A stretch of DNA of 64,000 bases, taken from positions 1-64,000 of the forward strand of contig JAWKON010000043.1 in assembly GCA_041391125.1 (NCBI GenBank), read 5' to 3'. The DNA comes from JACKBC01 sp041391125. Its GTDB lineage: Bacteria > Chloroflexota > Anaerolineae > Caldilineales > Caldilineaceae. Numbering within the stretch: position 1 is the stretch's first letter; each line of letters starts with the position of its first letter. This document shows positions 1 to 8,677 of this stretch, piece by piece. Position numbers and translations under genes: made by a program. Under the pieces are notes generated by a model, which saw only the letters and a list, made by a program, of their open reading frames with translations, was not told where the DNA came from and searched no databases.

Positions 1-304
1 CCCCCAGCAACCGGCTATAAAGCGCCGTGCAGAGGTTCATACGCTGATAGGTCGGCAGAATCTCCAGCGCGGCCCAGTAGCAATGCGGCGATTCCGGCTC
101 CACACTTTGCATCAGCTCACCAAAACCCACAATCTCATTGCCCATCTCCACTACCAGCCGCTCAAAATGCAGCGCGGGCGGGTGCAGCGCATCCGCTTGC
201 CGCCACTGCCTGACCGAACGAGGGATTTCCGGCCAGGCGGTGTTCCACACGGCGGCAATGCCAGGATAATCGGTTTGGGGGTCAAAGGGTCGAATTGAAA
301 ACAT
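1..304 (-). CDS. GNAT N-acetyltransferase, N-terminal part (runs off window)
   Basis: Reading leftward from an ATG at 302-304, a frame stays open to the window edge. It encodes about 101 residues starting MFSIRPFDPQTDYPGIAAVW. The start resembles the first strand and helix of GNAT proteins, and the segment near residues 83-101 (LEILPTYQRMNLCTALYSR) looks like the acetyl-CoA-binding Q/RxxGxG/A region, though the usual glycine pattern is altered. It would transfer an acetyl group from acetyl-CoA to an unknown amine. The C-terminal half lies outside the window, so activity cannot be judged. The family call is from overall pattern only. Confidence 0.6.
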   Translation of the reverse strand, partial: MFSIRPFDPQTDYPGIAAVWNTAWPEIPRSVRQWRQADALHPPALHFERLVVEMGNEIVGFGELMQSVEPESPHCYWAALEILPTYQRMNLCTALYSRLLG

Positions 305-436
305 GTACAGTCCTGTTCTGCGTGCGATGTGGCCTTTCTATATGGCCAATCGGGGTGATTTTGTGACAGTTGAGTGGCCCAATTGATATGGACGCTCCGA
401 CCACCGCAAATCTGTCAAGGACATTCGGAAATTGTA

Positions 437-502
437 CGCTGATTCACGCGGATGAACGCTGATGTTTCCTGAAAAATCCGTGTTCATCCGCGTGAATCAG
501 CG
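437..502. repeat. Intergenic inverted repeat, 21-bp perfect arms
   Basis: Arms at 437-457 and 482-502 (CGCTGATTCACGCGGATGAA plus C, and its exact complement) flank a 24-nt loop. It lies between the divergent ends of the GNAT gene and the ABC-F gene. It could act as a transcription terminator for the ABC-F gene, but there is no clear T-tract. Confidence 0.8.
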
Positions 503-533
503 CGCCCAATCTTATATCGGTTAGCCCCACTGT

Positions 534-2207
534 TCACGCCGCCCACACCCTCTCCGTTACCCGTCGCAAATTGCCTTCGCGCATCTCCCACACATCGGCG
601 CGGCTGGCATCGGCGCAAAAGCGCTCGATAAAGCGGCGGTCGTGCGAAATAGCCAGCACCGGTCCCGGAAATTCGAGCAGCGCCGTTTCGAACTGCTCCA
701 ACACATCCAAACTTACGTGATTGGTGGGCTCGTCCAACAGCAACAGATTGGCGCACTGGGCGATTAAACGCGCAATTTGCAGCTTGCGCTTCTGCCCCAC
801 GCTGAGCGCCGCCGCCGGTTTGAGCAGGTCTTCATAGGCAAAGAGCCCATAGCCCAACAATTCCGCCTTTAGTTCCTCCCAATCGCCCACCCGGTCCCCC
901 CGGTAGGCATCAAAGAGCGTGCCGCGCACGTCCAGCGTCTCCTGCTCCTGATCCAGATGACCCACCGTCACGCTGGCGGCCAGGGTCACGGCGCCGCTGT
1001 CGGACTGTTCGCGCCCGGCCAGGATTTTGAGCAGCGTGCTTTTGCCGGCGCCATTGGGGCCGATCAGCAGCACGCGGCTGGTGGGTCCCAGCGCAAAATC
1101 TACACTGTTGAGCACGCAATGACCGCCGTAGGATTTGGTGAGCTGCGCAGCCGCGAGCGGCGTTTTGCTAATCAACGCTTCGGGGTCAAATTCAGGATTG
1201 ATCTTCAGTTCTTTGGGCGGCTTGGGGATCGGGTCCTCCTGCAATGCGCCGCAGCCGTTCCTCCGCCGAGCGAATGTCGCGCGAAAGCGAGATCTGCTTC
1301 TTTTTCAGCTTTAAAGGTATAGGCAAATTTGTCGTTGTCGCGCGGCGAGCGGGAAAAGGATTGATGCGCGCCTTGCTCTTGATCAGCTTGCGCAGCTCCC
1401 CGAATTTCCTCCTGCTGCGCCCAATAGCTCTCCACCCACTTAACCCGCTCCTGGGCCTTAATTTCAGCATAAAAATCATAATTGCCGCCATAGTGTTTGG
1501 CCGCGGCTGTGCTCCTCGATTTCCACAATGGCGCTGACCGTCTGGTTCAGAAATTGGCGGTCGTGGGAGACGACGATGACGCCACCGCCGTAGCCCTGCA
1601 AATATTGCTCCAGCCAGGCCAGGGCGGCAAAATCGAGATGATTGGTCGGCTCATCCAGCAGCAGCAGATCGGGCGCAGCCAGCAGCAGCGCGGCCAGCCC
1701 CACGCGCGACTTTTCACCGCCGGAGAGCGTGGCCACCCGGCGGTCGCGCGCCAGCCGCTCGATGCCCAGCCCGGCCATCACCTGATCCAGCCGGTACTCC
1801 AGATCATAGCCGCCGCGCCGCTCGAACTGCTCGGTCAGCGCGCTGTATGCGGCCAGCAGATCGCCCAGATCGTCGGCCGGTTGGGCCATGCGCGCCTCCA
1901 GCGCGCGCAGCCGCGTTTCAATGGCGCGCAGATTGCCCAGCGTTTGGTCGATCAACTGCGCAATGGTCTTCTCTTCCATGCCGCTGAGCGTCTGCGCCAG
2001 ATAGCCAATCTCGGCGCCGCCGGCCAGTTGCACGGCGCCGCCGTCGGATTCCAATTCGCCAATGATAATTTTGATGAGCGTGCTTTTGCCCACCCCATTG
2101 GCCCCCACCAGCCCAATCTTTTGCCCATAGGCCAGGCTAAACGACACATGATTGAGCACCTGATTATCGCCAAAGGCTTTGGAAATATTTTCAATTGATA
2201 AGAGCAT
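534..2207 (-). pseudogene. ABC-F family ATPase (translation-factor type), frame-disrupted
   Basis: This is a duplicated-ATPase ABC-F protein without membrane segments; family members act on ribosomes in translation or antibiotic protection. The start is the ATG at 2205-2207, preceded by GAGGAG. The first ATPase (to about 1530) has Walker A GANGVGKST, signature LSGGEKSRVGLA, Walker B LLLLDEPTNHLD and an SHDRQFL switch. The second (534-1240) has GPNGAGKST, LSVGQKRKLQIAR, LLLLDEPTNH and SHDRRF. The inter-domain linker, about 1240-1528, needs roughly five reading-frame changes to stay readable (near 1515, 1402, 1370, 1275, 1245). At least one is a G-run (GGGG for GGG). Both ATPase cores are intact, so this is either a recently broken gene or a badly sequenced linker. 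Confidence 0.8.
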
Positions 2208-2351
2208 GAATTCTCCTCGTGAAACGTATCTTCCCGGCAACCGGTGCGGGGTAAGACCCGCTTTGGTTTCGATACGGCTGCCAACTGCCGCAGCCTACTC
2301 AACCGCCGCTAGCCGGTCTTTGAAATAGGGAAGGTACTTTGACGCCAATCC

Positions 2352-2387
2352 AAAACGGCCACGGGCAAATTGCACCGTGGCCGTTGA
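2352..2387 (-). terminator. Terminator-like hairpin 2 in the ABC-F leader
   Basis: Stem CGGCCACGG (2356-2364) pairs perfectly with CCGTGGCCG (2375-2383). The loop itself can pair (GCAA/TTGC). Read on the minus strand, the stem is followed by TTTT. It lies about 145 nt upstream of the ABC-F start codon, inside its probable leader. Confidence 0.6.
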
Positions 2388-2410
2388 TAGGGCGAATGGT
2401 CCGCCAATTA

Positions 2411-2445
2411 AAACAGCCACGGGCAGAGCGCACCGTGGCCGCAAT
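2411..2445 (-). terminator. Terminator-like hairpin 1 in the ABC-F leader
   Basis: GCCACGG (2416-2422) pairs with CCGTGGC (2433-2439), followed on the minus strand by TGTTTTAATT. Its sequence is close to the hairpin at 2352-2387, so the two form an imperfect tandem duplication about 57 bp apart. Confidence 0.6.
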
Positions 2446-2575
2446 TAACAAAAGTTCTGTGTATGCTTACAGAATAGGCGCACTCCGTTTATAAATGGAC
2501 AAAATGTCTGTGTTCACGAATTTCATCGGATACGCCTCACGCAACAAAAACATAGATTTAACAATTAATGAGAAT

Positions 2576-2605
2576 ACTCTATCACAAAAGGATTCGCATT
2601 GTCAA
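2576..2605 (-). promoter_or_regulatory. Possible sigma-70 promoter for the ABC-F gene
   Basis: On the minus strand TTGACA (2600-2605) is followed after 18 nt by TAGAGT (2576-2581). The -35 matches consensus fully and the -10 matches at 4 of 6 positions. It would give a leader of about 360 nt containing both hairpins. Confidence 0.45.
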
Positions 2606-2638
2606 CAAAATTTCGTCACCATTGCATAGGCAAAGAAA

Positions 2639-2715
2639 GATCAACAGATTACGCAGATTACACAGATTTCTCCAAACGAAAAAAAAATCTGCGTAATCTG
2701 TTTAATCTGTTGATC
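2639..2715. repeat. Interspersed quasi-palindrome (CAGATTACGCAGATT family)
   Basis: Outer arms GATCAACAGATTA (2639-2651) and TAATCTGTTGATC (2703-2715) are exact complements. Inner arms CAGATTACGCAGATT and AATCTGCGTAATCTG also pair. It touches the stop codon of the SDR gene and may terminate it. The same outer arm sequence recurs at 17266-17287 and 17548-17569. Confidence 0.75.
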
Positions 2716-3616
2716 AACCCTCCCCCTGTCTGGCCTGCATCTCGGCGAAGAAGCGGCCCCAGTGCGGGCGGCTGCCGTCCAGGTCGGTGAAATCATACTC
2801 CTCCGAGAGCGTCCACGTGGCCCAGGCTTGACCGGCCTTGGCGTGGACGTTGGGATCGGTGGCCAGGGCGACCACGGCGCGGCCAATGTAGTGGGGCGTC
2901 TCGCTGCTGGCAAAGTACGGGTCCTGCTGGATGCCGTCGCGCCACGTTTCCTCAGTGACGCCAAAGTGGTCCAGCATCTGCTCCGAACGCAGAAAGCCGG
3001 GGGTGAGCGCCAGCGCCGTAATGCCGTCTAGCTTCTTGGCTTTGAGATCCTCGGCCTGGGCCAGCGCCAGCCGGATCACCGAGGTTTTGGCCAGATCGTA
3101 GGCCACGTTGCCGCGATAGTTTAGCGTATCGCCGTCGGTGATCTCGATGATCAGCCCACGATTGCGCGCGGCCATCAGCGGCCCACCATAGCGGCTGGTG
3201 ATCATGTGGGTAAAAACGGCGCGCGCAATCATCAGCAGCGCCCTGTCAATATCCAGCTCCCAAAAGGGCTTCCACTCCATCAAGCCTTCGCCACCCCACA
3301 CATCGTTGATGAGAACATCGAGTTGCCCCTGCTGTTCGGCGGCCACCCGCTGAAAAAGCGCTTCCACCTGCGCGGGCTGGCTGTGATCCACTTGTACGGC
3401 GATGCCCACACCGCCCGCCGCCGTCACCATTTCGGCGGTTTCGTCAATAGTTTCGCGGCGCTGCAAATCGGATGGGGCGCCGCGCACGCTGCGCCCCGTG
3501 CAATAGACGGTGGCGCCGGCCGCGCCTAATTCCACGGCGATGGCGCGGCCCGCGCCGCGGGTGGCCCCGGCCACCACGGCTATTTGGCCCTTGAGCGGCT
3601 GTTGATTGTCGTTCAT
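2714..3616 (-). CDS. Short-chain dehydrogenase/reductase (SDR)
   Basis: A 300-residue classical SDR fold enzyme that would oxidise or reduce a carbonyl/alcohol with NAD(P)H. The nucleotide-binding motif GATRGAG is at residues 17-23, the structural Asn region INDVWGG is around 103-109, and the catalytic pair is Y173-x3-K177. The usual catalytic Ser before the Tyr appears to be Thr160. The length and long substrate loop resemble the DHRS1-like branch. The ATG is preceded by GAGGAG and overlaps the stop of the upstream AraC-type gene by ATGA, which suggests translational coupling. Substrate unknown. Confidence 0.85.
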   Translation of the reverse strand: MNDNQQPLKGQIAVVAGATRGAGRAIAVELGAAGATVYCTGRSVRGAPSDLQRRETIDETAEMVTAAGGVGIAVQVDHSQPAQVEALFQRVAAEQQGQLDVLINDVWGGEGLMEWKPFWELDIDRALLMIARAVFTHMITSRYGGPLMAARNRGLIIEITDGDTLNYRGNVAYDLAKTSVIRLALAQAEDLKAKKLDGITALALTPGFLRSEQMLDHFGVTEETWRDGIQQDPYFASSETPHYIGRAVVALATDPNVHAKAGQAWATWTLSEEYDFTDLDGSRPHWGRFFAEMQARQGEG

Positions 3617-4566
3617 CGTGCTTGCTCCTCGCGTTTGGCAAAATCCAGCTCCATTGGACAGCCATCGGGCAGCCCGCTGACGCCCAGCCGCTTCATGGTG
3701 TGCAGGGCGGCCAGCCGCCGATAGTCCGAAAAAGTGATCACGTGTGAGATCATGCCGCCGTAGGTAAAGGTTTCGGGCGGGTCGCAGAGCAGGTCGACAA
3801 ACTCGTCATCCCACAGGTGTTCATCGCGCACGCGGCGGGCCAGCGCCAGAAATTCACCATAGACGGCGTCCATGCGTTGGCGCAGACCGGCGGGCGTTGC
3901 ATTGGCCTGTTCGGCCAGCGGGCGGCCCTGCACCGCCGCCACCCACACCTCTTTGGTGAAAATCAGCCGCTCCAGCAGTTCGCGCAGCGATTTTTCGGCG
4001 GTCTCAAAAAAGAGCAGTTGCTCCATATGCGCCAGCGGAGCATCGAGCTGTTCGTCGGTGAGAGCGGCGGCTTTGTCCAGCATACGCTGCATGAGCCATA
4101 GATCGTGTTCGAGCAAACGGTCGGTCAAGTCCATAGGGCCTCCTTGGGTCGGCGCCCGGGTCAGGCGGATGGCCGCCCCCACCAGCGGGTCATAATGGAT
4201 GTCGTTGGGCGCAGCCAGAAACCAGCTCAACGGCGCCGCCTGTCGATAACGGCTGGGCGCCACCCCGTGCGCCCGCCGAAAAGCGCGCGAAAAGCCCTCC
4301 AACGAGTCAAAGTTGGCCTCAAACGCAATGGTGGTGACCATCTGATCGGTGTGGCGCAACTGATAGGCGGCGCGCTCCAGCAGAAGCCGCCGCCGGCAGT
4401 CGCCCGGCGTTTCGCCGGTGCGCTGGCGAAAGAGGCGCTGGAAATAGAAACGGCTGTAGTTGGCGGCCTCGGCCAGCGCTGCGCCGTCCACGGGTTCGTC
4501 CAGCGTGTGGTTGACCAGTTCAGTCAATGTGTCGAGCGGTTGGTTGCGGGTTGCGGGCTGCGTCAT
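3613..4566 (-). CDS. AraC-family regulator fused to a DinB-like C-terminal domain
   Basis: From the ATG at 4564-4566 (MTQPATRNQP) the protein has about 317 residues; an ATG two codons upstream (4572) is equally possible. The N-terminal third holds two helix-turn-helix units of the AraC/XylS type (about residues 28-48 and 76-98; ALAEAANYSRFYFQRLFRQR then TIAFEANFDSLEGFSRAFRR). The C-terminal 180 residues, from about MDLTDRLLEHD, look like a DinB/YfiT-type four-helix domain with HMEQLL and SHVITFSDYRR segments. The stop overlaps the SDR start, so it probably controls or co-varies with that enzyme. The effector is unknown. Confidence 0.8.
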   Translation of the reverse strand: MTQPATRNQPLDTLTELVNHTLDEPVDGAALAEAANYSRFYFQRLFRQRTGETPGDCRRRLLLERAAYQLRHTDQMVTTIAFEANFDSLEGFSRAFRRAHGVAPSRYRQAAPLSWFLAAPNDIHYDPLVGAAIRLTRAPTQGGPMDLTDRLLEHDLWLMQRMLDKAAALTDEQLDAPLAHMEQLLFFETAEKSLRELLERLIFTKEVWVAAVQGRPLAEQANATPAGLRQRMDAVYGEFLALARRVRDEHLWDDEFVDLLCDPPETFTYGGMISHVITFSDYRRLAALHTMKRLGVSGLPDGCPMELDFAKREEQAR

Positions 4567-4815
4567 GGGCATATGATAGCAGATGGCGGCGAGATTGGCT
4601 TGACCGGGATTGCCTTGTCTGCTGGATACGCCAACAGTATAGGCACATTCGAGAGACCAGCCACAATCCTTTTTCCTCGCCGCACCCATACCCCCACCCG
4701 CACCCCATTCCCACAAAACAACACCTCCAACCCTACTTTGGTGTCTTTACGCCAATACCCCCCGCCCGCTATACTGAGCCACGTAAACAGATGACACATA
4801 GGCAGGCATAACGTA

Positions 4816-5052
4816 ATGACCAACTATCACGAACGCAAAACCAATCCTGACCAACCCGTGCGCTATCAAATCCGGCTGCATGGCCACCTTGCCCCCCAAT
4901 GGCAAACGTGGTTCGATGGGTTGACCATCACGTTGGAAGCCAATGGCGACACACTTTTGACCGGACCAGTGGTGGATCAGGCGGCGCTCTATGGCTTGCT
5001 TCGCAAAGTGCGCGATCTAAACATGCCCTTGGTGTCGGTGATGCAAATTTAA
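4816..5052 (+). CDS. Small conserved protein of unknown function
   Basis: A 78-residue soluble protein beginning MTNYHERKTNPDQPVRYQIR. The body alternates short hydrophobic strands (YQIRLHGHL, WFDGLTITLE, DTLLTGPVVDQ) and ends in a helix (ALYGLLRKVRDLNMPLVSV). I recognise the pattern TGPVVDQAALxGLLxKVRDL as one often seen in small bacterial proteins of this phylum, but no function is attached to it. It precedes the NmrA-like gene by 44 bp on the same strand. Confidence 0.75.
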   Translation: MTNYHERKTNPDQPVRYQIRLHGHLAPQWQTWFDGLTITLEANGDTLLTGPVVDQAALYGLLRKVRDLNMPLVSVMQI

Positions 5053-5096
5053 ACTCTATCCATGACGTTTCTTTGAACCAATTTGCGGAGGCTCTT

Positions 5097-5834
5097 ATGA
5101 ACATACTTGTTGTGGGCGCCAGCGGCGCGACCGGTCGATTGCTCGTCGAACAACTGCTTAACCGCGGCCATTTTGTCAAAGTGATTGTGCGGTCGCCAGA
5201 GCGCTTGCCGGCTGCCTGGCGCCACCATGAACGCCTGTCGACCATTCAAGCCAGCGTGCTGGATTTGAGCGATGCCGAGCTGGCCGAACATGTGCGTGGC
5301 TGCGACGCCGTGGCTTCCTGTTTGGGACACAACCTGACCTTCAAGGGCGTTTATGGCCACCCGCGCCGGCTCGTTACCGATACAGTGCGTCGCTTGAGCC
5401 AGGCCATCAAGGCCAACCGGCCAGCAAAGCCCACCAAATTTGTGCTGATGAACACCGTGGGCAACCGCAATCGCGATCTGCACGAGCCGATTCCCTTTGC
5501 CCAACACCTGGTGATCGGGCTGCTGCGGCTGCTGCCGCCGCATGTGGATAATGAGCAAGCCGCCGATTACCTGCGCACCCAGATCGGCCGGCACGATGAG
5601 CTGATTGAGTGGGCCGCCGTGCGACCGGATGGATTGACCAACGAAGAGGCAGTTACCGCGTACGACATATTTCCGTCGCCCATTGTCAGCGCCATCTTTG
5701 GCTCCGGCCAGACCAGCCGCATCAACGTGGGCCACTTTATGGCCGAGCTGATCTCCAATGATGAATGCTGGCAGCAGTGGAAAGGGCAAATGCCCGTCAT
5801 TTATAACCGTTCATTTTCATCGCAAGTTCAATAA
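5097..5834 (+). CDS. NAD(P)-binding NmrA/SDR_a5-like protein
   Basis: The start is the ATG at 5097, supported by GCGGAGG just upstream; a longer upstream frame overlaps the previous gene and was rejected. The 245-residue product opens with a Rossmann motif GASGATGRLL (residues 7-16) and has the atypical-SDR pattern DAVASCLGH and VLMNTVGNRNR. Such proteins bind NAD(P)H and act as reductases, epimerases or redox-sensing regulators. A later segment, WAAVRPDGLTNEE, fits the family. Substrate unknown. Confidence 0.85.
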   Translation: MNILVVGASGATGRLLVEQLLNRGHFVKVIVRSPERLPAAWRHHERLSTIQASVLDLSDAELAEHVRGCDAVASCLGHNLTFKGVYGHPRRLVTDTVRRLSQAIKANRPAKPTKFVLMNTVGNRNRDLHEPIPFAQHLVIGLLRLLPPHVDNEQAADYLRTQIGRHDELIEWAAVRPDGLTNEEAVTAYDIFPSPIVSAIFGSGQTSRINVGHFMAELISNDECWQQWKGQMPVIYNRSFSSQVQ

Positions 5835-5841
5835 AACGCAG

Positions 5842-5892
5842 AAGCCTCTCCTACCCTCCCTTTCAAATTTGGAGAGGAGGGCAGGAGAGGCC
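5842..5892. repeat. CT/GA-rich quasi-palindrome
   Basis: GCCTCTCCT...ACCCTCC pairs with GGAGGG..AGGAGAGGC around a short loop, between the NmrA-like and DUF4386 genes. It belongs to the class of CTC/GAG-rich hairpins also found near 13956, 14484, 18970 and 48183. Confidence 0.6.
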
Positions 5893-5916
5893 CCGACAAA
5901 CAAAAGGAGACTTCCC

Positions 5917-6650
5917 ATGCAAAACCAACCCATTGAACAAACACCCCGTAAGACCGCCCGCATGGCCGGGCTGCTCTACTTGATCCTGATCATCGCCGGC
6001 ATCTTTGCCCAGGGCTATGTGCGTGAAGGGCTGATCATGGCCCCCGGCGACGCCGCGGCAACGGCGCACAATATTGTGGCGGCGGAAGGGCTGTTTCGCC
6101 TGAGCATTGCGGGCGACCTGGTTATGATTTTGTGCGATATTGCTTTGGGCGTGCTTTTCTACCTGCTGCTGCGACCGGTGAGCAACGCGCTGGCCTTGAT
6201 GGCCGCCTTTTTCCGGCTGGCGCAAGCGGCAACGTTGGGGCTCAATTTGCTCAATCTTTTTGTGGCGCTCAATCTGGCCAAAGGAATGGATACCCTGGCG
6301 CAATTTGCCACCGCACAGCAACAGGCGCTGGCCATGCTCTTTGTAAATGCCCACAGCACCGGCTACGACATCGCGCTGATCTTCTTTAGCATCTACCTTT
6401 TGCTCTTGGGCTACTTGATGACCAAGTCGAGCTATTTTCCGGGCTTTTTGGGCACAATGTTGGTTGTGGCCGGCGTGTGCTATTTGATCGATAGCTTCAG
6501 CTTTCTCTATCCCGCATACGCGGCGCTCACCGGCCAGATGATGGTGGCGCCGACGGTCCTTGCCGAGTTAACGTGGCGCTGTGGCTGTTGATCAAGGGCG
6601 TCAGGCCCCACCGCAGGGGGACAACAAACCGCTGCCTCAATCACCAATAG
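5917..6650 (+). pseudogene. DUF4386 membrane protein, C-terminal frameshift
   Basis: From ATG 5917 (after AAAGGAGA) the frame reads about 224 residues with five or six membrane helices, including GLLYLILIIAGIFAQGYV and LVMILCDIALGVLFYLLL, matching DUF4386 membrane proteins. In the main frame it ends at 6591 as LAELTWRCGC. Shifting one frame near 6566 gives VALWLLIKGV and continues to a TAG at 6648-6650, which is the normal end of this family. So a single indel near 6566 has changed only the last residues. Function of the family is unknown. Confidence 0.7.
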
Positions 6651-6695
6651 AAGGATTGGCGACGTAGGTTTAGCGCACAAATAACACTTTAAGAA

Positions 6696-6725
6696 GCGGA
6701 CCGGCACAAAAAAGTGCCGGTCCGC
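6696..6725. terminator. Perfect 12-bp hairpin between convergent genes
   Basis: GCGGACCGGCAC (6696-6707) pairs with GTGCCGGTCCGC (6714-6725) around an A6 loop. It lies between the DUF4386 gene and the convergent AAA/PD-(D/E)XK gene, so it probably ends transcription from one or both sides, although there is no strong T-tract. Confidence 0.65.
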
Positions 6726-6828
6726 TGCATTGGTTTAGGCCATGTGGACAAAATTACTACGCAATAACGAACAAAGGTCTCAACCGGTACACGCACCACG
6801 CGCCACGTATACCCGGCGGAATCATTTT

Positions 6829-8385
6829 CTACAATGGCGCAGAGTCATGCACCCACGCCGTCACCTGGCGTGTTTCGCTGCTGAAGTTGGCGCCAATCAA
6901 GGTGACGGGCTTGCCTTTGAGTTGATATTTTTGATAATAGCTTCGGCTGCGGGTTTGTTGCAATGCCTACTCCGCGCTCTTATCCAATTTGAACTCAAAG
7001 AGAAAAATGTGATCGGCGACCTCGACCACGGCGTCAATGCGCCCGACGTTGGTCTCCACTTCGGCATCAATGCGCAGGCCGATGAGCTTGAAGATCAGAT
7101 AGAAGATGGTCTGATAATACTTTTCATATTTCAAATGGATTTGGTAGGGAACGTTGGCAAAAAAGACCTGCAACAGCCCAAAAAACCGATCCAGATCGTG
7201 CGCTTCCAAGGCGTCGATCATGCGCCACAACTGGGCCTCATTGAGCCCGCGGTCCCGTTTGCTAAATTCGCCCAGCAGGTAGGTCAGAAAAGCGTCCTCG
7301 ACCTCCATATTGGGATAAGCCAGCGTATAGATGCGGCGGGCCGGTTCATAATCTTTGATGGTTAGATAGCCGGTTTGAAAGAGCAACGGGATGATCGAGA
7401 GGGTTTCAATCTCATAGGTGTTGAAGGCCAGCTCGCGCAAGCGCAGATCATCGAGCTGTTCAATGTCATATTGCTGCTCTTTGAGCAACTTGATGAGAAA
7501 AGTAGGCGTACCTGTTTCAAACCAGTAATTGGCGAAGCGCAGTTTATTAAAGAGTTGTAGCGTGGAGAAAGGATTGTATACGCTTTCACAACCCTCAAAG
7601 AAGCAGAAGCCGTCATACCAATTGCGAATACGCTGTCGCAGCGTAACAAGGTCGCTGCCATTCTGCTCGGCAAACGCAGCAATGTGCCCAGCAAAGTACT
7701 CCTCGAGTTCTGTTTCCGTAATACCCAGCGCCGTTGCAAAGCGTCCGTCCATCGTCAGATCATCGAGATTATTCATAGCCGAAAAGACGCCCACTTTGCT
7801 AAATTTGCTAATCCCGGTGATAAAGACAAAACGCAAATACTGATCCATCGCCTTGATCAGCGTGTAAAAGCCTCTAAGCGTCTCGCGAATTTTTTGTGCC
7901 TCGGGCACATTGGTCAAGGCGTCGATCAGCGGCTTGTCATACTCATCGATCAAAATCACCACAGGCCCCTGCTCCGCCAAGGCCAAGATCAGATCCTCAA
8001 AGAGCGCATAGTACGGGCCATCGCCAATGGCAACCTGATATTGGCGGGCGATTTGGCGCAGATACCGTTCAATGCCGGCGCGCAATTCGGCATCGCTGGC
8101 CACCTGCATCCGACTAAAGTCGATGCGAATCACCGGATAGGTCTGCCAGTTGTAATCGCTGGCATCGATCCACAGCCCCTGGAAGAGTGCTCGATTGCCC
8201 AGGAATATCTCTTCCAGCGTAGAGATCATGAGGCTCTTGCCAAAGCGTCGCGGCCGCGCCAGAAAATAGACGCCGGAGGCCGGACGCACCAGCTTGTAGA
8301 GGTACTCGGTTTTGTCAACATATAAAAAACCGCCGTCTATGATCTTGCGAAAAGTGTATGTGCTGGCTTGCACCGGCTTTAGCAT
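6829..8385 (-). pseudogene. AAA-ATPase/PD-(D/E)XK nuclease-like protein with premature stop
   Basis: The protein fuses an AAA_9-type ATPase (PF09820 pattern) to a PDDEXK_9-type domain (PF08011 pattern). The P-loop variant RPRRFGKSL is at residues 43-52 and Walker B VVILIDEYDKP at about 142-151. The nuclease-like core near residues 440-470 shows RIDAVV and FEFKLD (D...ExK). The frame hits TAG at 6967-6969 after 472 residues. Reading through it in the same frame gives the normal tail (YYQKYQLKGKPVTLIGANFS) to a TAG at 6829-6831, about 518 residues. So a single nonsense codon removes about 45 residues. Function of the family is unproven; members occur as large paralogous sets. Confidence 0.8.
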
Positions 8386-8401
8386 TGGTTAATCTCCTCA
8401 T

Positions 8402-8465
8402 AATCAGTACACCGCAACGGTGTTGGCGATACAGGCGTCAGTCTCGATTGGTGAATCCAGCCCTA
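8402..8465. repeat. Dispersed repeat, copy 1
   Basis: A segment of about 60 bp starting AATCAGTACACCGCAACGGT recurs with high identity at 56254-56316, and its first 30 bp and last 10 bp resemble 25341-25384. It lies just upstream of the AAA/PD-(D/E)XK gene start. Confidence 0.75.
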
Positions 8466-8677
8466 TCCCTTGCCATTGCGATCTACTGATAATTTGTCAC
8501 CCCCTTATCCATGCTGATTATACCATACGTGGATATTGATCATTTAACAAGAAATGCCCAGTCCTCTTTTTGTTGCCATCGCTTGGTCATTCCATCGGGG
8601 CTGAGATATCTCGAATAATCGCGGTGATGCTGCCCACCGCGCCATAATCCCAGTTCTCATCTTGTGAGGAGACTTAC

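Noticed and set aside
1240..1530. Programmed frameshifting in the ABC-F gene
   Set aside because: About five shifts in both directions in 290 bp without slippery heptamers is not compatible with a programmed event.
2599..2790. 63-codon frame rich in DYADYTDF and NLRNL
   Set aside because: This is the usual translation of the CAGATTACGCAGATT palindrome family, not a gene.
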